Shown: positions 36,714-44,735 of the stretch, one piece after another
How the letters are laid out: each line of letters opens with the position of its first letter
How positions within the stretch are numbered: the first letter of the stretch is position 1
Origin: an uncultured Collinsella sp.
GTDB lineage: Bacteria > Actinomycetota > Coriobacteriia > Coriobacteriales > Coriobacteriaceae
NCBI GenBank assembly: GCA_958370785.1
Contig: CATXKN010000004.1
Span: 1-64,000, forward strand
DNA length: 64,000 bases
Reading direction: 5' to 3'
The notes under the pieces: generated by a model
Seen by the model: only the letters and a program-made list of their open reading frames with translations
Databases searched by the model: none
Told to the model about the DNA's origin: nothing
Made by a program: the position numbers and the translations under genes

Positions 36714-36756
36714 GAAGCGGGGCCGCTGGCAGCATCGCCAGCGGCCCCGCTTTTGC
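36714..36756. terminator. bidirectional terminator between helicase and DUF2130 gene
   Basis: A perfect 15-bp stem (36716-36730 with 36737-36751), AGCATC loop, followed by TTTTG on the plus strand; the stem serves both converging genes. Confidence 0.85.
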
Positions 36757-36771
36757 ACTATCCGCTATGAC

Positions 36772-38529
36772 CTACTCGGCATCCTCGACCTCATACGAAT
36801 CCGCCTCGGCGGGCTCATCGCTTGTCTCTGGTGCGGCCTCGCGCGCTTCGTCAAATGCCGCCTTCATGGTCTTGTTGCCCCACGTGAGCTTGCGAATGGT
36901 AAGTTCATCGGCCTTGTTGTGGGCCAGGCGCAGGTTCTCGGTGCTACGGCGCAAATCGTCCTTGGTCTTCTCGAGCTGCTTAATGGCGGCATCGATTTCC
37001 TTGATCGCCGATTCGAATTGCTTGCTCGCCAGGTTGTAGTTGCGCGAGAAGCCATCCTTGAACTTCTCCATCTTGGCTTCGAAGTTCGTGACGTCAATGT
37101 TCTGCTGCTTGTACTCCGCTAGCTCCTGTTTATAGCGCAATGAACCCATGGCGGCGTTGCGCAGCAGCGTAATCATGGGAATAAAAAACTGCGGACGGAT
37201 CACGTACATCTTCTTGTAGCGATAGCTCACGTCCACGATTCCCGCGTTGTAAAGCTCGCTCTCGGGCTCGAGCAGCGTGCAGAGCACCGCGTACTCACAG
37301 CCTTTCTGGCGACGATCGTGATCGAGTTTCTTAAAGAAGTCCTCGTTTTTGTGTTTGGTTGCAGTCTCGTCGTTCTCATTTTTCATCTCGAACATAATCG
37401 AGATGATCTCGTTGCCGCTCGCGTCGCACTCGCGGAAGATAAAGTCGCCCTTGGTGCCCTCGGACGCATCGTTGTCTTTCTCGAAGTACGCATTAGGAAA
37501 CGCGGTCATACGCAAACGATTGAACTCAGTCTCGCAGTGCTGCTCGAGCGACTCGCCCACCATCTTGGTGGACAGGCGTACCTTCATGTCCTTAAGACGC
37601 TCAATCTCTTCGTCCTTGTAGCGAATCAGCTCATCGCTCGCGCGCTTGGCCTGCGCAAGCTCGAGCTCGTGTGCCGCTCTGGCCTGTTCCTCACGCGAAT
37701 CGCGCACCGCCAGCTCACTCGTGAGTTTTGCGCGGGCCTCATCACGCTCACGCTCCGCCGCGGCGACCGCCTCTGACAGGTTCATTTTGGCCGTCAGCTC
37801 CTGCTCGCGCAGCTGGGCGCGCAGGCCCTCGGCCTCCTGCTCGGACTGAGTCTTTGCGGCGGAAAACTTCTCTTGTACCTTTGCGCGGTAGTCAGCAAGC
37901 GCGCGCTCGGCCTCGCCGCGAGCGGCATCAAGCTCGCGCTGGGACTCGGCAGCGGCAGCGGCGAGCGCCATCTCCTGGGCCTTGTCCGCCGCGGCAAGCC
38001 TTGCCTGCAGCTCGGCAATCTGGACATCACGTGCAGCTAAATCGTTTTGAGCAGCATTGCGCACCGCCGATTCGGCGAGCTTGGCTTCGTCATCCTTGCG
38101 TCCAAGCTGCGCGCGCAAGTTGTCGATTTCGCGCTGGAGCTCGGCATTCTCCTTCTGAGCGTCGGCGCGGGCTTCAACCGCCGCGCGCTGGCTTGCGCTC
38201 TCGCGCTCCGCGGCAGCGCCCTCGAGCTTGGCGCGCAGCTCGGCAAGCTCAGCGTCGCGCTTGGCAACCTCTTGTGCCAGCTGTTGAGCTGCAGCGTTCT
38301 TCTGCTCGACAAGTTGAGCGTTGCGCTGAGACTCTGCCCTTTGCAAGGCAGCCGACGAACGCGAGCGTTCAAGCTCCAGCGCCTGCTCGCCCTCGCGCTG
38401 GACTGCCTTCACACGCTCATCCAGGTCGCGCGAAAACTCGGCGTCGCGCACCTGCTTGACGATATCCGCATAGCCGGACGCGTCGACCTTAAATACTTCG
38501 CCGCAACGCGGGCACTTAATCTCGTTCAT
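36772..38529 (-). CDS. DUF2130 protein: zinc-ribbon, long coiled coil, nuclease-like core
   Basis: 585 aa. It starts with CPRCGEVF, a possible half zinc-ribbon. Residues ~25-330 are a long alanine/glutamate/arginine-rich coiled coil. The conserved DUF2130 core follows: GDFIFRECDASGNEIISIMF then FEMKNEND, a D...ExK spacing that fits the PD-(D/E)XK nuclease fold, and QKGCEYAVLCTLLEPESELY. The family function is not established. The coiled coil suggests an oligomer or SMC-like rod. GGAG lies before the ATG. It stands alone between two terminator-like elements. Confidence 0.85.
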   Translation of the reverse strand: MNEIKCPRCGEVFKVDASGYADIVKQVRDAEFSRDLDERVKAVQREGEQALELERSRSSAALQRAESQRNAQLVEQKNAAAQQLAQEVAKRDAELAELRAKLEGAAAERESASQRAAVEARADAQKENAELQREIDNLRAQLGRKDDEAKLAESAVRNAAQNDLAARDVQIAELQARLAAADKAQEMALAAAAAESQRELDAARGEAERALADYRAKVQEKFSAAKTQSEQEAEGLRAQLREQELTAKMNLSEAVAAAERERDEARAKLTSELAVRDSREEQARAAHELELAQAKRASDELIRYKDEEIERLKDMKVRLSTKMVGESLEQHCETEFNRLRMTAFPNAYFEKDNDASEGTKGDFIFRECDASGNEIISIMFEMKNENDETATKHKNEDFFKKLDHDRRQKGCEYAVLCTLLEPESELYNAGIVDVSYRYKKMYVIRPQFFIPMITLLRNAAMGSLRYKQELAEYKQQNIDVTNFEAKMEKFKDGFSRNYNLASKQFESAIKEIDAAIKQLEKTKDDLRRSTENLRLAHNKADELTIRKLTWGNKTMKAAFDEAREAAPETSDEPAEADSYEVEDAE

Positions 38530-38624
38530 GGCAGCTCCTCGATGGACGCAAATTTCAACCGCCTACACTCTACCGCGCCACGCGGACAAAAAAGGCGCCG
38601 CCGCCATAAAGGCAACGGCGCCAG

Positions 38625-38661
38625 AACCACCACAAAGGTGCCTGTCCCCTTTGTGGTGGTT
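38625..38661. repeat. palindromic repeat with CCACCACAAAGG arms, copy 1
   Basis: 14-bp perfect arms (38625-38638 and 38648-38661) around a 9-base centre containing CCTGTC. An almost identical copy lies at 39456-39490, on the other side of the YdjC-like gene. Another hairpin (GGCGCCGCCGCC/GGCAACGGCGCC, 38594-38622) adjoins it. Confidence 0.88.
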
Positions 38662-38668
38662 TGGGTCC

Positions 38669-39433
38669 TTACAGATCGCGGTAGTCGATAAGGCGAAGAT
38701 CAGGTTGAGATTCAAGCCAAGCGCGAAGCTCGGGGTCGATCAGCGCATCGACCTCCTTGGTGCGGTCAGTCGTAAGCGAGCTGTTCTCCAGGATAAAACG
38801 ATCGAGATAGCCTGGATGGCACACAAAGACGACCGTCTCGCCGTCCTCCATCTCGCGAACCGTCTGCATAATCGAGTCCTTGGGTTCGTAGCCCGGCTCC
38901 ATCGAATGCATCACCATGCGCAGGTCGGTGGCACCGCAACGCACAACCGCCGTGGGGTCGAAGCTTGCCTTTTGCTCCTTAAGGCCCAGCTCCTGAGCAA
39001 CCGCCGAGATCGCTCGGTTAAGGTTTTTGCTCATGACGGCATGGGCCTCAAAGTAATCGGGTTCGCGGCCCACGATCTCGACAAAGCGGTCATGCTGCGC
39101 GCGGATCTCGATGCAGGCCTCGTCGAAGTCTATCAACTCCTCGCCGCGCTTAAAATGCTCGCGGAAGGTACGGCTGCTATGGAACTCACCGTTCTCGCTG
39201 AGCATGCTCGGAATGAGCTCCGGGGCGGCACAAGGCTTGCCCAGACACACGTTGGTATGCTGGCCCACCGCAATGCCGACATCCGCCACGAGCGACCAGC
39301 CACGCTCGGCCTCGGGCATATTGGGCATAAGTCCCGCCGAGCGCACCAGGCCCTCATTGATACTGCGGGCAATCCCCAGGTTAACGGCATACGAATAACC
39401 GATATCGTCGGCACGAATGAGCAATTGCTTCAT
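38669..39433 (-). CDS. ChbG/YdjC-like carbohydrate deacetylase
   Basis: 254 aa. The metal-site motif is near the N-terminus, LIRADDIGYSYAVN (ADDxG, Asp pair). Further His residues that could bind metal are in GQHTNVCLGKP and YFEAHAVMSK; the C-terminal CHPGYLD is also typical. The family removes acetyl groups from chito-oligosaccharides and related sugars. GGAG precedes the ATG. It is flanked on both sides by near-identical palindromes. No chitobiose genes are adjacent, so the substrate is open. Confidence 0.88.
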   Translation of the reverse strand: MKQLLIRADDIGYSYAVNLGIARSINEGLVRSAGLMPNMPEAERGWSLVADVGIAVGQHTNVCLGKPCAAPELIPSMLSENGEFHSSRTFREHFKRGEELIDFDEACIEIRAQHDRFVEIVGREPDYFEAHAVMSKNLNRAISAVAQELGLKEQKASFDPTAVVRCGATDLRMVMHSMEPGYEPKDSIMQTVREMEDGETVVFVCHPGYLDRFILENSSLTTDRTKEVDALIDPELRAWLESQPDLRLIDYRDL

Positions 39434-39455
39434 AGCGACTCCAATCTATGCAAGG

Positions 39456-39490
39456 ACCACCACAAAGGTGTCTGTCCCCTTTGTGGTGGT
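39456..39490. repeat. palindromic repeat with CCACCACAAAGG arms, copy 2
   Basis: Arms 39456-39468 and 39478-39490 (13 bp perfect) with one base changed in the centre relative to copy 1 at 38625-38661. Same orientation as copy 1. Confidence 0.88.
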
Positions 39491-39497
39491 TTGAGGG

Positions 39498-40043
39498 CTA
39501 CAGTCCAAAGAAGCCCAGGATCTGGTCGCGGCTAACGGGCTTGTAGCTGTTGGCATCGAGGCCAACGTCGTAGCGAAGGACTGGGCGCTCGCGATCACGA
39601 TTGCGCGCGTTGGTGCGGTCTCCCCTGCTGTGAATGTGCCCGTGCAGCATGATGGCGCCGCGCGCCTTGCCATTCCAGCTGAGCATAGGGTAATGGCTCA
39701 TCACCAGGCGATGACCCTTCGCGTAACCGGGAGCGATCTCCAGATAATCGCGCACCTCATCCCAAATGTGCGGCGCGTCCGGATCTTCCCAATCGCCGTC
39801 ATGGTTACCGCGGATGAGCGTCACATTCTTGCATTCGATACGCTCGCGCAGGCGCACCGCCTCTGCCAGGGGCAAACGATAGGTAAAGTCACCCAGGATG
39901 TAGAGACGGTCGTCCGCCGCCACGCACTCATTGATGGCAGCGATGACCTTGCGGTTCATCTCCTCGACCGAATCAAACGGCCGATCCATGTCGTGCAAGA
40001 TATTCGTATCGCCCAGGTGCAGGTCGGCGGTAAACCACATCAT
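39498..40043 (-). CDS. calcineurin-like metallophosphoesterase
   Basis: 181 aa. Metal-binding motifs in order: WFTADLHLGDTNI (DxH), YILGDFTYR (GD), LIRGNHDGD (GNHD), MSHYP and LHGHIHSRG (GHxH). All ligands are present, so an active enzyme is likely. Substrate unknown; small proteins of this type act on phosphodiesters or phosphoproteins. The start is taken as the ATG at 40043, nine bases after GAGG; an in-frame ATG at 40058 is the alternative. Confidence 0.9.
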   Translation of the reverse strand: MMWFTADLHLGDTNILHDMDRPFDSVEEMNRKVIAAINECVAADDRLYILGDFTYRLPLAEAVRLRERIECKNVTLIRGNHDGDWEDPDAPHIWDEVRDYLEIAPGYAKGHRLVMSHYPMLSWNGKARGAIMLHGHIHSRGDRTNARNRDRERPVLRYDVGLDANSYKPVSRDQILGFFGL

Positions 40044-40109
40044 CGTCTCTGTCCTCATTTCGCAACGTGTTCAACTCGTGCTAAGTATACAGACGCAGCG
40101 ATGCGGCGG

Positions 40110-40286
40110 TTATCCAAAGAACCCGCCGAACAGGCCTCGGCGGCGTTTGTCTTTCTTTTTCGACGCGTCACCCTGAGTTTTCTTGTCCTGTCGCTTCTTA
40201 CGATCCCGCTCCAACTCATCGTCATCGAGTAGCATATCCCACTCAAACGGATCGTCTGTCAGATCGAACTGGTCGTCATCAAACAT
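40110..40286 (-). CDS. small charged protein of unknown function
   Basis: 58 aa from the ATG at 40286 (MFDDDQFDLTDDPFEWDMLL). The first half is strongly acidic, the second half strongly basic (KKRQDKK, SKKKDKRRR), ending in GLFGGFFG. Probably disordered and possibly nucleic-acid binding. A second ATG four codons upstream is possible. It directly follows the HIRAN gene on the same strand, with a 17-bp gap, and may be in one operon with it. Confidence 0.6.
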   Translation of the reverse strand: MFDDDQFDLTDDPFEWDMLLDDDELERDRKKRQDKKTQGDASKKKDKRRRGLFGGFFG

Positions 40287-40303
40287 GGCCGCCCCCATGC
40301 CGA

Positions 40304-40630
40304 CTAGCGAGCATCCACCACATAGAGGCCAACGCGCACCTGGTGCCACGGGCTACGCTCGGGGGCAACCTGCTGCACGCGCGCCTCAAATACGTCCTCG
40401 TGGCCGTAATACATCATCAAGGACAGCGGGCCGACCTCGTTTCCCGGAACATAGCCGAGCTTGGTGTTGCCGTAGTAGATCGCAACCGCCTCGGGATCAT
40501 GGGGATTATCGCGCTCGGCACACAGCGTCAGCTTATCGCCCGCTTTAAGATCGCCCAAGACCAAGGCGCCATCGGCATACTGAAATCCTGCAATATGAAA
40601 CGACAAAAGAACACGTGAAGGCTCGTACAT
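40304..40630 (-). CDS. HIRAN domain protein
   Basis: 108 aa, essentially a single HIRAN domain: LLSFHIAGFQYADGALVLGD, KAGDKLTLCAERDNPHDPEA, VAIYYGNTKLGYVPGNEVGP. HIRAN domains recognise stalled or damaged DNA, often single-stranded 3' ends, in eukaryotic and bacterial repair proteins. Here it is stand-alone. GGAG lies upstream of the ATG. The following small charged protein might be a partner. Confidence 0.88.
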   Translation of the reverse strand: MYEPSRVLLSFHIAGFQYADGALVLGDLKAGDKLTLCAERDNPHDPEAVAIYYGNTKLGYVPGNEVGPLSLMMYYGHEDVFEARVQQVAPERSPWHQVRVGLYVVDAR

Positions 40631-40743
40631 GGCAACTCCTCTACCGGCCGGAATACCCAGCGTTTAACCTTATTGAGAAGTCTACGGGCCCGTGCGGACA
40701 CAAATTCATCTCGTCCGCATCTTTCAATCGCTTGCCGCAACGC

Positions 40744-40772
40744 TTGCGCGACGGGACGCTTGCAGATAAGAT
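40744..40772 (+). promoter_or_regulatory. candidate promoter of an antisense RNA to the small toxin-like gene
   Basis: TTGCGC (40744-40749), a 17-base spacer and TAAGAT (40767-40772) on the plus strand. It would start an RNA near 40779 running into the 3' part of the minus-strand peptide gene at 40867-40950. Based on consensus spacing only. Confidence 0.35.
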
Positions 40773-40866
40773 AGGAACACGGATGGCACCCGTGGCAGCG
40801 GGTCTTGCCAACTCCGATACACGTTTTCATCGTGAGAAGTGGCCGTCTTCGCTTACGCGGGGGCGG

Positions 40867-40950
40867 CTATTTCATTCGGCCGATAAACAGGCCGAGTTCG
40901 ATAGCCGCGATCAACAACGCCAATAACGAAATAACATCGCTTACGTTCAT
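40867..40950 (-). CDS. 27-residue membrane peptide, candidate type I toxin (holin-like)
   Basis: ATG to TAG gives 27 residues: MNVSDVISLLALLIAAIELG, then a short FIGRMK-type basic end. A short polar start, one hydrophobic helix and a basic tail is the layout of the small 'putative holin-like toxin' and Fst-type peptides of Gram-positive bacteria. AAGGGA lies 6 bases before the ATG, but is inside a stable hairpin. A candidate antisense promoter lies on the other strand. Such toxins depolarise the membrane when translated. The peptide was not compared with any database; the hydrophobic layout could be chance. Confidence 0.55.
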   Translation of the reverse strand: MNVSDVISLLALLIAAIELGLFIGRMK

Positions 40951-40951
40951 A

Positions 40952-40976
40952 CCAATTCCCTTCTAAAGGGAGTTGG
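40952..40976 (-). promoter_or_regulatory. hairpin that buries the ribosome-binding site of the small peptide gene
   Basis: On the minus strand CCAACTCCCTT and AAGGGAATTGG pair around TAG (one mismatch), so the AAGGGA site is fully paired and the stem ends 1 base before the ATG. This resembles translation control in type I toxin mRNAs. Confidence 0.55.
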
Positions 40977-41008
40977 CCCATCCGTGCTCCATAGCAGTAG
41001 TCTAACGC

Positions 41009-41050
41009 AAAATGCGGGTAATAGGAACACTTGTTCGTATTACCCGCGCT
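41009..41050 (-). terminator. hairpin terminator of the aldehyde dehydrogenase operon
   Basis: A 10-bp perfect stem GCGGGTAATA/TATTACCCGC (41014-41023, 41038-41047) starting 9 bases past the aldehyde dehydrogenase stop and followed on the minus strand by ATTTTG. Confidence 0.7.
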
Positions 41051-41055
41051 CTTTT

Positions 41056-42435
41056 CTAGCGTACAAACATGCGCACGAATTTGTGTTTCCAGCTTGCGTA
41101 GGGCGCATACCGAAACGGCACGTCGAGCCAGGTTGCCTTGTTCACGATGCTCTTCTTGTGACTAAACGTATCGAAGCTCTCGCGACCATGGTACTGCCCC
41201 ATACCGCTCGCGCCCATGCCGCCAAAGCCCATATGGCTCGTAGCCAGATGCATGATGGTGTCGTTGACGCAGCCGCCGCCAAAGGGCACGTAGCGCACAA
41301 AGCGCTGCTGAACCGCGCGATCCTGACTAAAGATATACAGGGCCAGCGGCGTCGGGCGATTCGTGATGAACGCTTCGGCCTCGTCTAAGCTCTCAAACGT
41401 CAGCACCGGCAAGATGGGACCGAAAATCTCCTCCTGCATCACGGCATCCTCAGGCGCCACGCCGTCTAGGATCGTTGGCTCAATCTTGAGCGACGACTCG
41501 CGCGCGGTACCTCCAAGCACGACCTTATCGGGAGCGATCAGCCCGCGCACGCGCGCAAAATGCTTGGCGTTGACGATATGCCCGTAGTCCTCGTTATCGA
41601 GCGGATGTTCACCAAACATACGGCGAGCCTCTTCCTTGATGAGGCCCAGCAGCTCGTCGTGCACGCGCGTATCGACCAGCAGGTAGTCGGGTGCCACGCA
41701 GGTCTGCCCCACGTTGAGCCATTTACCAAAGGCGATACGCCGTGCCGCGACCTTCAAGTTTGCCGTCGCATCCACGATGCAGGGGCTCTTTCCGCCCAGC
41801 TCAAGCGTCACGGGCGTAAGATTTTTGCTCGCGCGCTCCATGACGAGTTTGCCGACCGGAACACTACCGGTAAAGAAGATCTTGTCCCAGCACTCGTCGA
41901 GCAGCGCTTCGTTTTCGGCGCGCCCGCCCTCGACAACCGTCACCAGGCGCGGATCAAATGCCTCTTCACAGATTTGCTTGAGAACCGCGCTGGATGCCGG
42001 AGCATAGGCACTCGGCTTAATGACCACAGTGTTGCCCGCGGCAAGGGCGCCAGCGAGCGGCTCGAGCGTCAGCAAAAACGGATAGTTCCAGGGCGCCATG
42101 ATGAGCGTGACGCCATAGGGCACGGCTTGCGTCTTGCACACACTCACGGCGTTGGCGAGGTCACACGGACGCAGGCGCGGACGGCTCCATCGAGCCACAT
42201 GCGCGATCTGATGACGAATCTCGGAAAGCGAGGTGCCGATCTCACACATATAGGCCTCGTCATGCGACTTTCCCAAATCGGTCTTGAGTGCATGGGTAAT
42301 ATCGGCCTCGTGGGCCCGCACCGCCTCGCGTAGGCGCACGAGGGCGCGACGTCGAGCATCGACATCAAACGTGGCGTGCGTCTTAAAGTAGGCGCGCTGT
42401 TCGCCGACAATGCGCGCGATTTCCTCTGTGTTCAT
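41056..42435 (-). CDS. aldehyde dehydrogenase
   Basis: 459 aa, NAD(P)-dependent, class 3-like size. APWNYPFLLTLEPLAGALAA (about residues 113-132) is the cofactor-binding start. FTGSVPVGK is the nucleotide loop. LELGGKSPCIVD carries the general-base Glu. The catalytic Cys is in NVGQTCVAPDYLL (about residue 245). C-terminal IFGPILPVLTFESL is also family-typical. Second gene of a pair with the alcohol dehydrogenase 8 bp upstream, so alcohol-to-acid or aldehyde detoxification chemistry is likely. Substrate not determined. Confidence 0.92.
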   Translation of the reverse strand: MNTEEIARIVGEQRAYFKTHATFDVDARRRALVRLREAVRAHEADITHALKTDLGKSHDEAYMCEIGTSLSEIRHQIAHVARWSRPRLRPCDLANAVSVCKTQAVPYGVTLIMAPWNYPFLLTLEPLAGALAAGNTVVIKPSAYAPASSAVLKQICEEAFDPRLVTVVEGGRAENEALLDECWDKIFFTGSVPVGKLVMERASKNLTPVTLELGGKSPCIVDATANLKVAARRIAFGKWLNVGQTCVAPDYLLVDTRVHDELLGLIKEEARRMFGEHPLDNEDYGHIVNAKHFARVRGLIAPDKVVLGGTARESSLKIEPTILDGVAPEDAVMQEEIFGPILPVLTFESLDEAEAFITNRPTPLALYIFSQDRAVQQRFVRYVPFGGGCVNDTIMHLATSHMGFGGMGASGMGQYHGRESFDTFSHKKSIVNKATWLDVPFRYAPYASWKHKFVRMFVR

Positions 42436-42443
42436 GGGCCCTC

Positions 42444-43664
42444 CTAGTTCTCGCCCTCAAACATACCACCCGCGACGACCTCGTACATACGCTCGAGCTC
42501 CAAACGGTCCATCAAAAGTGGAACGGGGTATAGCGGATTGGCCTCGGCATCGGCATGGGCCGCCATTTGCGGAATATCGGTGCGGCGAATGCCCGTCACA
42601 TATTTGGGAATGCCCAAGGCGGCATTCATGCGGTCGACCCAATCGATAAAGGCCTCGGCAGCCAGGCTGTCCTGCGCGTTAGCCGGCGCGATACCGGCCA
42701 TGCGAGCAAGATCGGCAAGCTTGGGGGCGGCGGCGTCACCATAAGCGCGAAGCATGTGCGGCAGGATGATCGCGTTGGCCAAACCGTGCGGAATTCCGTA
42801 TCGGCCGCCCAGACTGTGCGCGATGGCATGCACATATCCGACATAGGAGCGGGTAAACGCAACGCCCGCCTTATACGCCGCCGAAAGCATATTGCGGCGC
42901 GCACGCATGTCGTCGCCATGCTCATAGGCCTCGAGCAAATTGTCGTGGATAAGCTGCACCGCCTGACGCGCCATCTTGCGCGTATAGGGCGTGGCGCTGC
43001 GGCCGATAAAGGCCTCGACGGCATGCGTCAGGGCGTCCATGCCCGTTTGCCCCGTAATGGAGGCGGGCAGGCCGCGCGTAAACTCGGGGTCATGGACCGC
43101 AAAACGCGGGATGAGCACAAAGTCGTTAATGGGGTATTTGTAGTGCGTCTCGTCATCGGTGATAACCGCCGCGATCGTGACTTCGCTTCCCGTACCGGCG
43201 GTAGTGGGAACCGCAATAAGCAGCGGCAGGAGACGGTGAACGCGCAGCAGGCCGCGCATCTTATTGATGGGCTTGTTTGGCTGTGCGATGCGTGCACCCA
43301 CGCCCTTGGCGCAGTCCATGGCCGAACCGCCACCAAAGCCGATAATGGCCTGACAGGCGCTTTCACGATACAGGGACGCCGCTTCCTCCACATTCGAGAC
43401 CGTGGGGTTCGCACGCGTTTCGGCATAGACCGTAACGCCAATCCCCTGAGCCGTAAGCGCACGCTCGAGTGATGCCGTGAGCCCCAAACGTGCAATACCA
43501 GGGTCTGTCACGATAAGGACCTTCTGGATCGAGCGCTTTTGAAGCACCGCGGGCACATCCTCGGCATGCTCCAAAATGCGCGGCTCGGTATAGGGCAGAA
43601 TCGGCAATGCGATGCGAAAAACCGTCTGATATGTTCGGCACCAGGCACGACGGGCTAGATGCAT
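42444..43664 (-). CDS. iron-containing alcohol dehydrogenase
   Basis: 406 aa, group III ADH. The NAD-binding motif is AIIGFGGGSAMDCAKGVGAR (about residues 95-114) and PTTAGTGSEVT follows. The Fe ligands are in DALTHAVEAF and in AHSLGGRYGIPHGLANA with its His pair. GGAG precedes ATG 43664; the longer frame of 27 codons is unsupported. It lies 8 bp from the aldehyde dehydrogenase and shares its operon. AT-rich leader sequence upstream contains TTGATAGGTCAA, a possible operator. Confidence 0.9.
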   Translation of the reverse strand: MHLARRAWCRTYQTVFRIALPILPYTEPRILEHAEDVPAVLQKRSIQKVLIVTDPGIARLGLTASLERALTAQGIGVTVYAETRANPTVSNVEEAASLYRESACQAIIGFGGGSAMDCAKGVGARIAQPNKPINKMRGLLRVHRLLPLLIAVPTTAGTGSEVTIAAVITDDETHYKYPINDFVLIPRFAVHDPEFTRGLPASITGQTGMDALTHAVEAFIGRSATPYTRKMARQAVQLIHDNLLEAYEHGDDMRARRNMLSAAYKAGVAFTRSYVGYVHAIAHSLGGRYGIPHGLANAIILPHMLRAYGDAAAPKLADLARMAGIAPANAQDSLAAEAFIDWVDRMNAALGIPKYVTGIRRTDIPQMAAHADAEANPLYPVPLLMDRLELERMYEVVAGGMFEGEN

Positions 43665-43855
43665 AAAGGAAACTCCTTCATTTGTTGATAGGTCAACATT
43701 TGCTCGACCGATTGTACTCATCGGAGGTCGCACGAGGTCTAGCAATCGTTAATCAATCAACATCTTCACATGCCAAAAATTGTTTTATTAAAAATCATTC
43801 CTAATAGGCTTCACATTCGGTCTCATTTATGGATAATAGAACTCGTCAAGACGCA

Positions 43856-43886
43856 CGTCCGGAGAGGGCCCTTACGGGACCGGACG
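43856..43886 (+). promoter_or_regulatory. leader hairpin before rubrerythrin
   Basis: CGTCCGG (43856-43862) pairs with CCGGACG (43880-43886), with further GC pairing inside. It sits in the 5' leader 35 bases before the start codon. Upstream, 43775-43815 is very AT-rich and may hold the promoter. Role unknown. Confidence 0.4.
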
Positions 43887-43921
43887 AGCGCACCATCGCC
43901 ATCGATCGAAAGGATCGAATC

Positions 43922-44482
43922 ATGAAGTTTGTTTGCCCCGTTTGCGGTTATGTGGAAGAGTTCGACGGCGACCAGCTGCCCGAGGATTTTAAGTGCCCCC
44001 AGTGCGGCGTTCCCGGTTCTCGTTTCCTGAAGCAGGAGGAGGGCCAGCTCGAGTGGGCCGCCGAGCACGTCGTGGGCGTCGCCAAGATGGAGGGCGTCTC
44101 CGAGGACATCGTTGCCGACCTGCGCGCCAACTTTGAGGGCGAGTGCTCCGAGGTCGGTATGTACCTGGCCATGGCTCGCGTTGCTCATCGCGAGGGTTAT
44201 CCCGAGATCGGCCTGTACTGGGAGAAGGCTGCCCACGAGGAGGCCGAGCACGCCGCCAAGTTCGCCGAGCTCCTGGGCGAGGTCGTGACCGACTCCACCA
44301 AGAAGAACCTCGAGATGCGCGTTGAGGCCGAGAATGGCGCCACCGCCGGCAAGACCGATCTTGCCAAGCGCGCCAAGGCCGCTGGCCTCGATGCCATCCA
44401 CGACACCGTGCACGAGATGGCTCGCGACGAGGCTCGCCACGGCAAGGCTTTCGCCGGTCTGCTCAAGCGCTACTTTGGCTAA
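43922..44482 (+). CDS. reverse rubrerythrin (N-terminal rubredoxin, diiron domain)
   Basis: 186 aa. The rubredoxin-like Fe(Cys)4 site is at the N-terminus (CPVCGY and CPQCGVP), before the four-helix diiron domain with [20 protein letters not shown] and [12 protein letters not shown] and a second [10 protein letters not shown]. This reversed order defines reverse rubrerythrins, which reduce peroxide and oxygen in anaerobes. GAAAGGATC precedes the ATG. Codon use is strongly biased as in highly expressed genes. It is monocistronic with its own terminator. Confidence 0.93.
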   Translation: MKFVCPVCGYVEEFDGDQLPEDFKCPQCGVPGSRFLKQEEGQLEWAAEHVVGVAKMEGVSEDIVADLRANFEGECSEVGMYLAMARVAHREGYPEIGLYWEKAAHEEAEHAAKFAELLGEVVTDSTKKNLEMRVEAENGATAGKTDLAKRAKAAGLDAIHDTVHEMARDEARHGKAFAGLLKRYFG

Positions 44483-44515
44483 GCCAGCCGCCTGAGAGAT
44501 AACCTCTAGCTCGAT

Positions 44516-44546
44516 AAGGCCCGAACCGCATGGTTCGGGCCTTTTT
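44516..44546 (+). terminator. intrinsic terminator of rubrerythrin
   Basis: A 12-bp perfect stem AAGGCCCGAACC/GGTTCGGGCCTT with a GCAT loop, followed by TTTTTC. Confidence 0.93.
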
Positions 44547-44612
44547 CGTGCCTCACGAACTTGTTAACTCCCTGAAATAGGACCACCTTAGACATCGGAT
44601 TCTCGTCAAAAA

Positions 44613-44735
44613 CTAAGTGAGTAGGCTTTTTGGAACTTACCGAGCAGACCATCCGTAGTGCTGTTTAAAACCGCAGGTAAATGACTTGTTGCAAAACGGC
44701 CTGGTCGCCAAAGTGCCAAAAGTCTACTCACCTAG
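44613..44735. repeat. 123-bp palindromic repeat, copy B
   Basis: Exactly 123 bases, closely similar to copy C (46034-46156) through the interior (CCGAGCAGACC, AAAACCGCAGGTA, CTTGTTGCAAAAC, TCGCCAAAGTGCCAAAAGTC). The right arm provides the last codons and the stop of the gene at 44724-45851. Confidence 0.92.
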
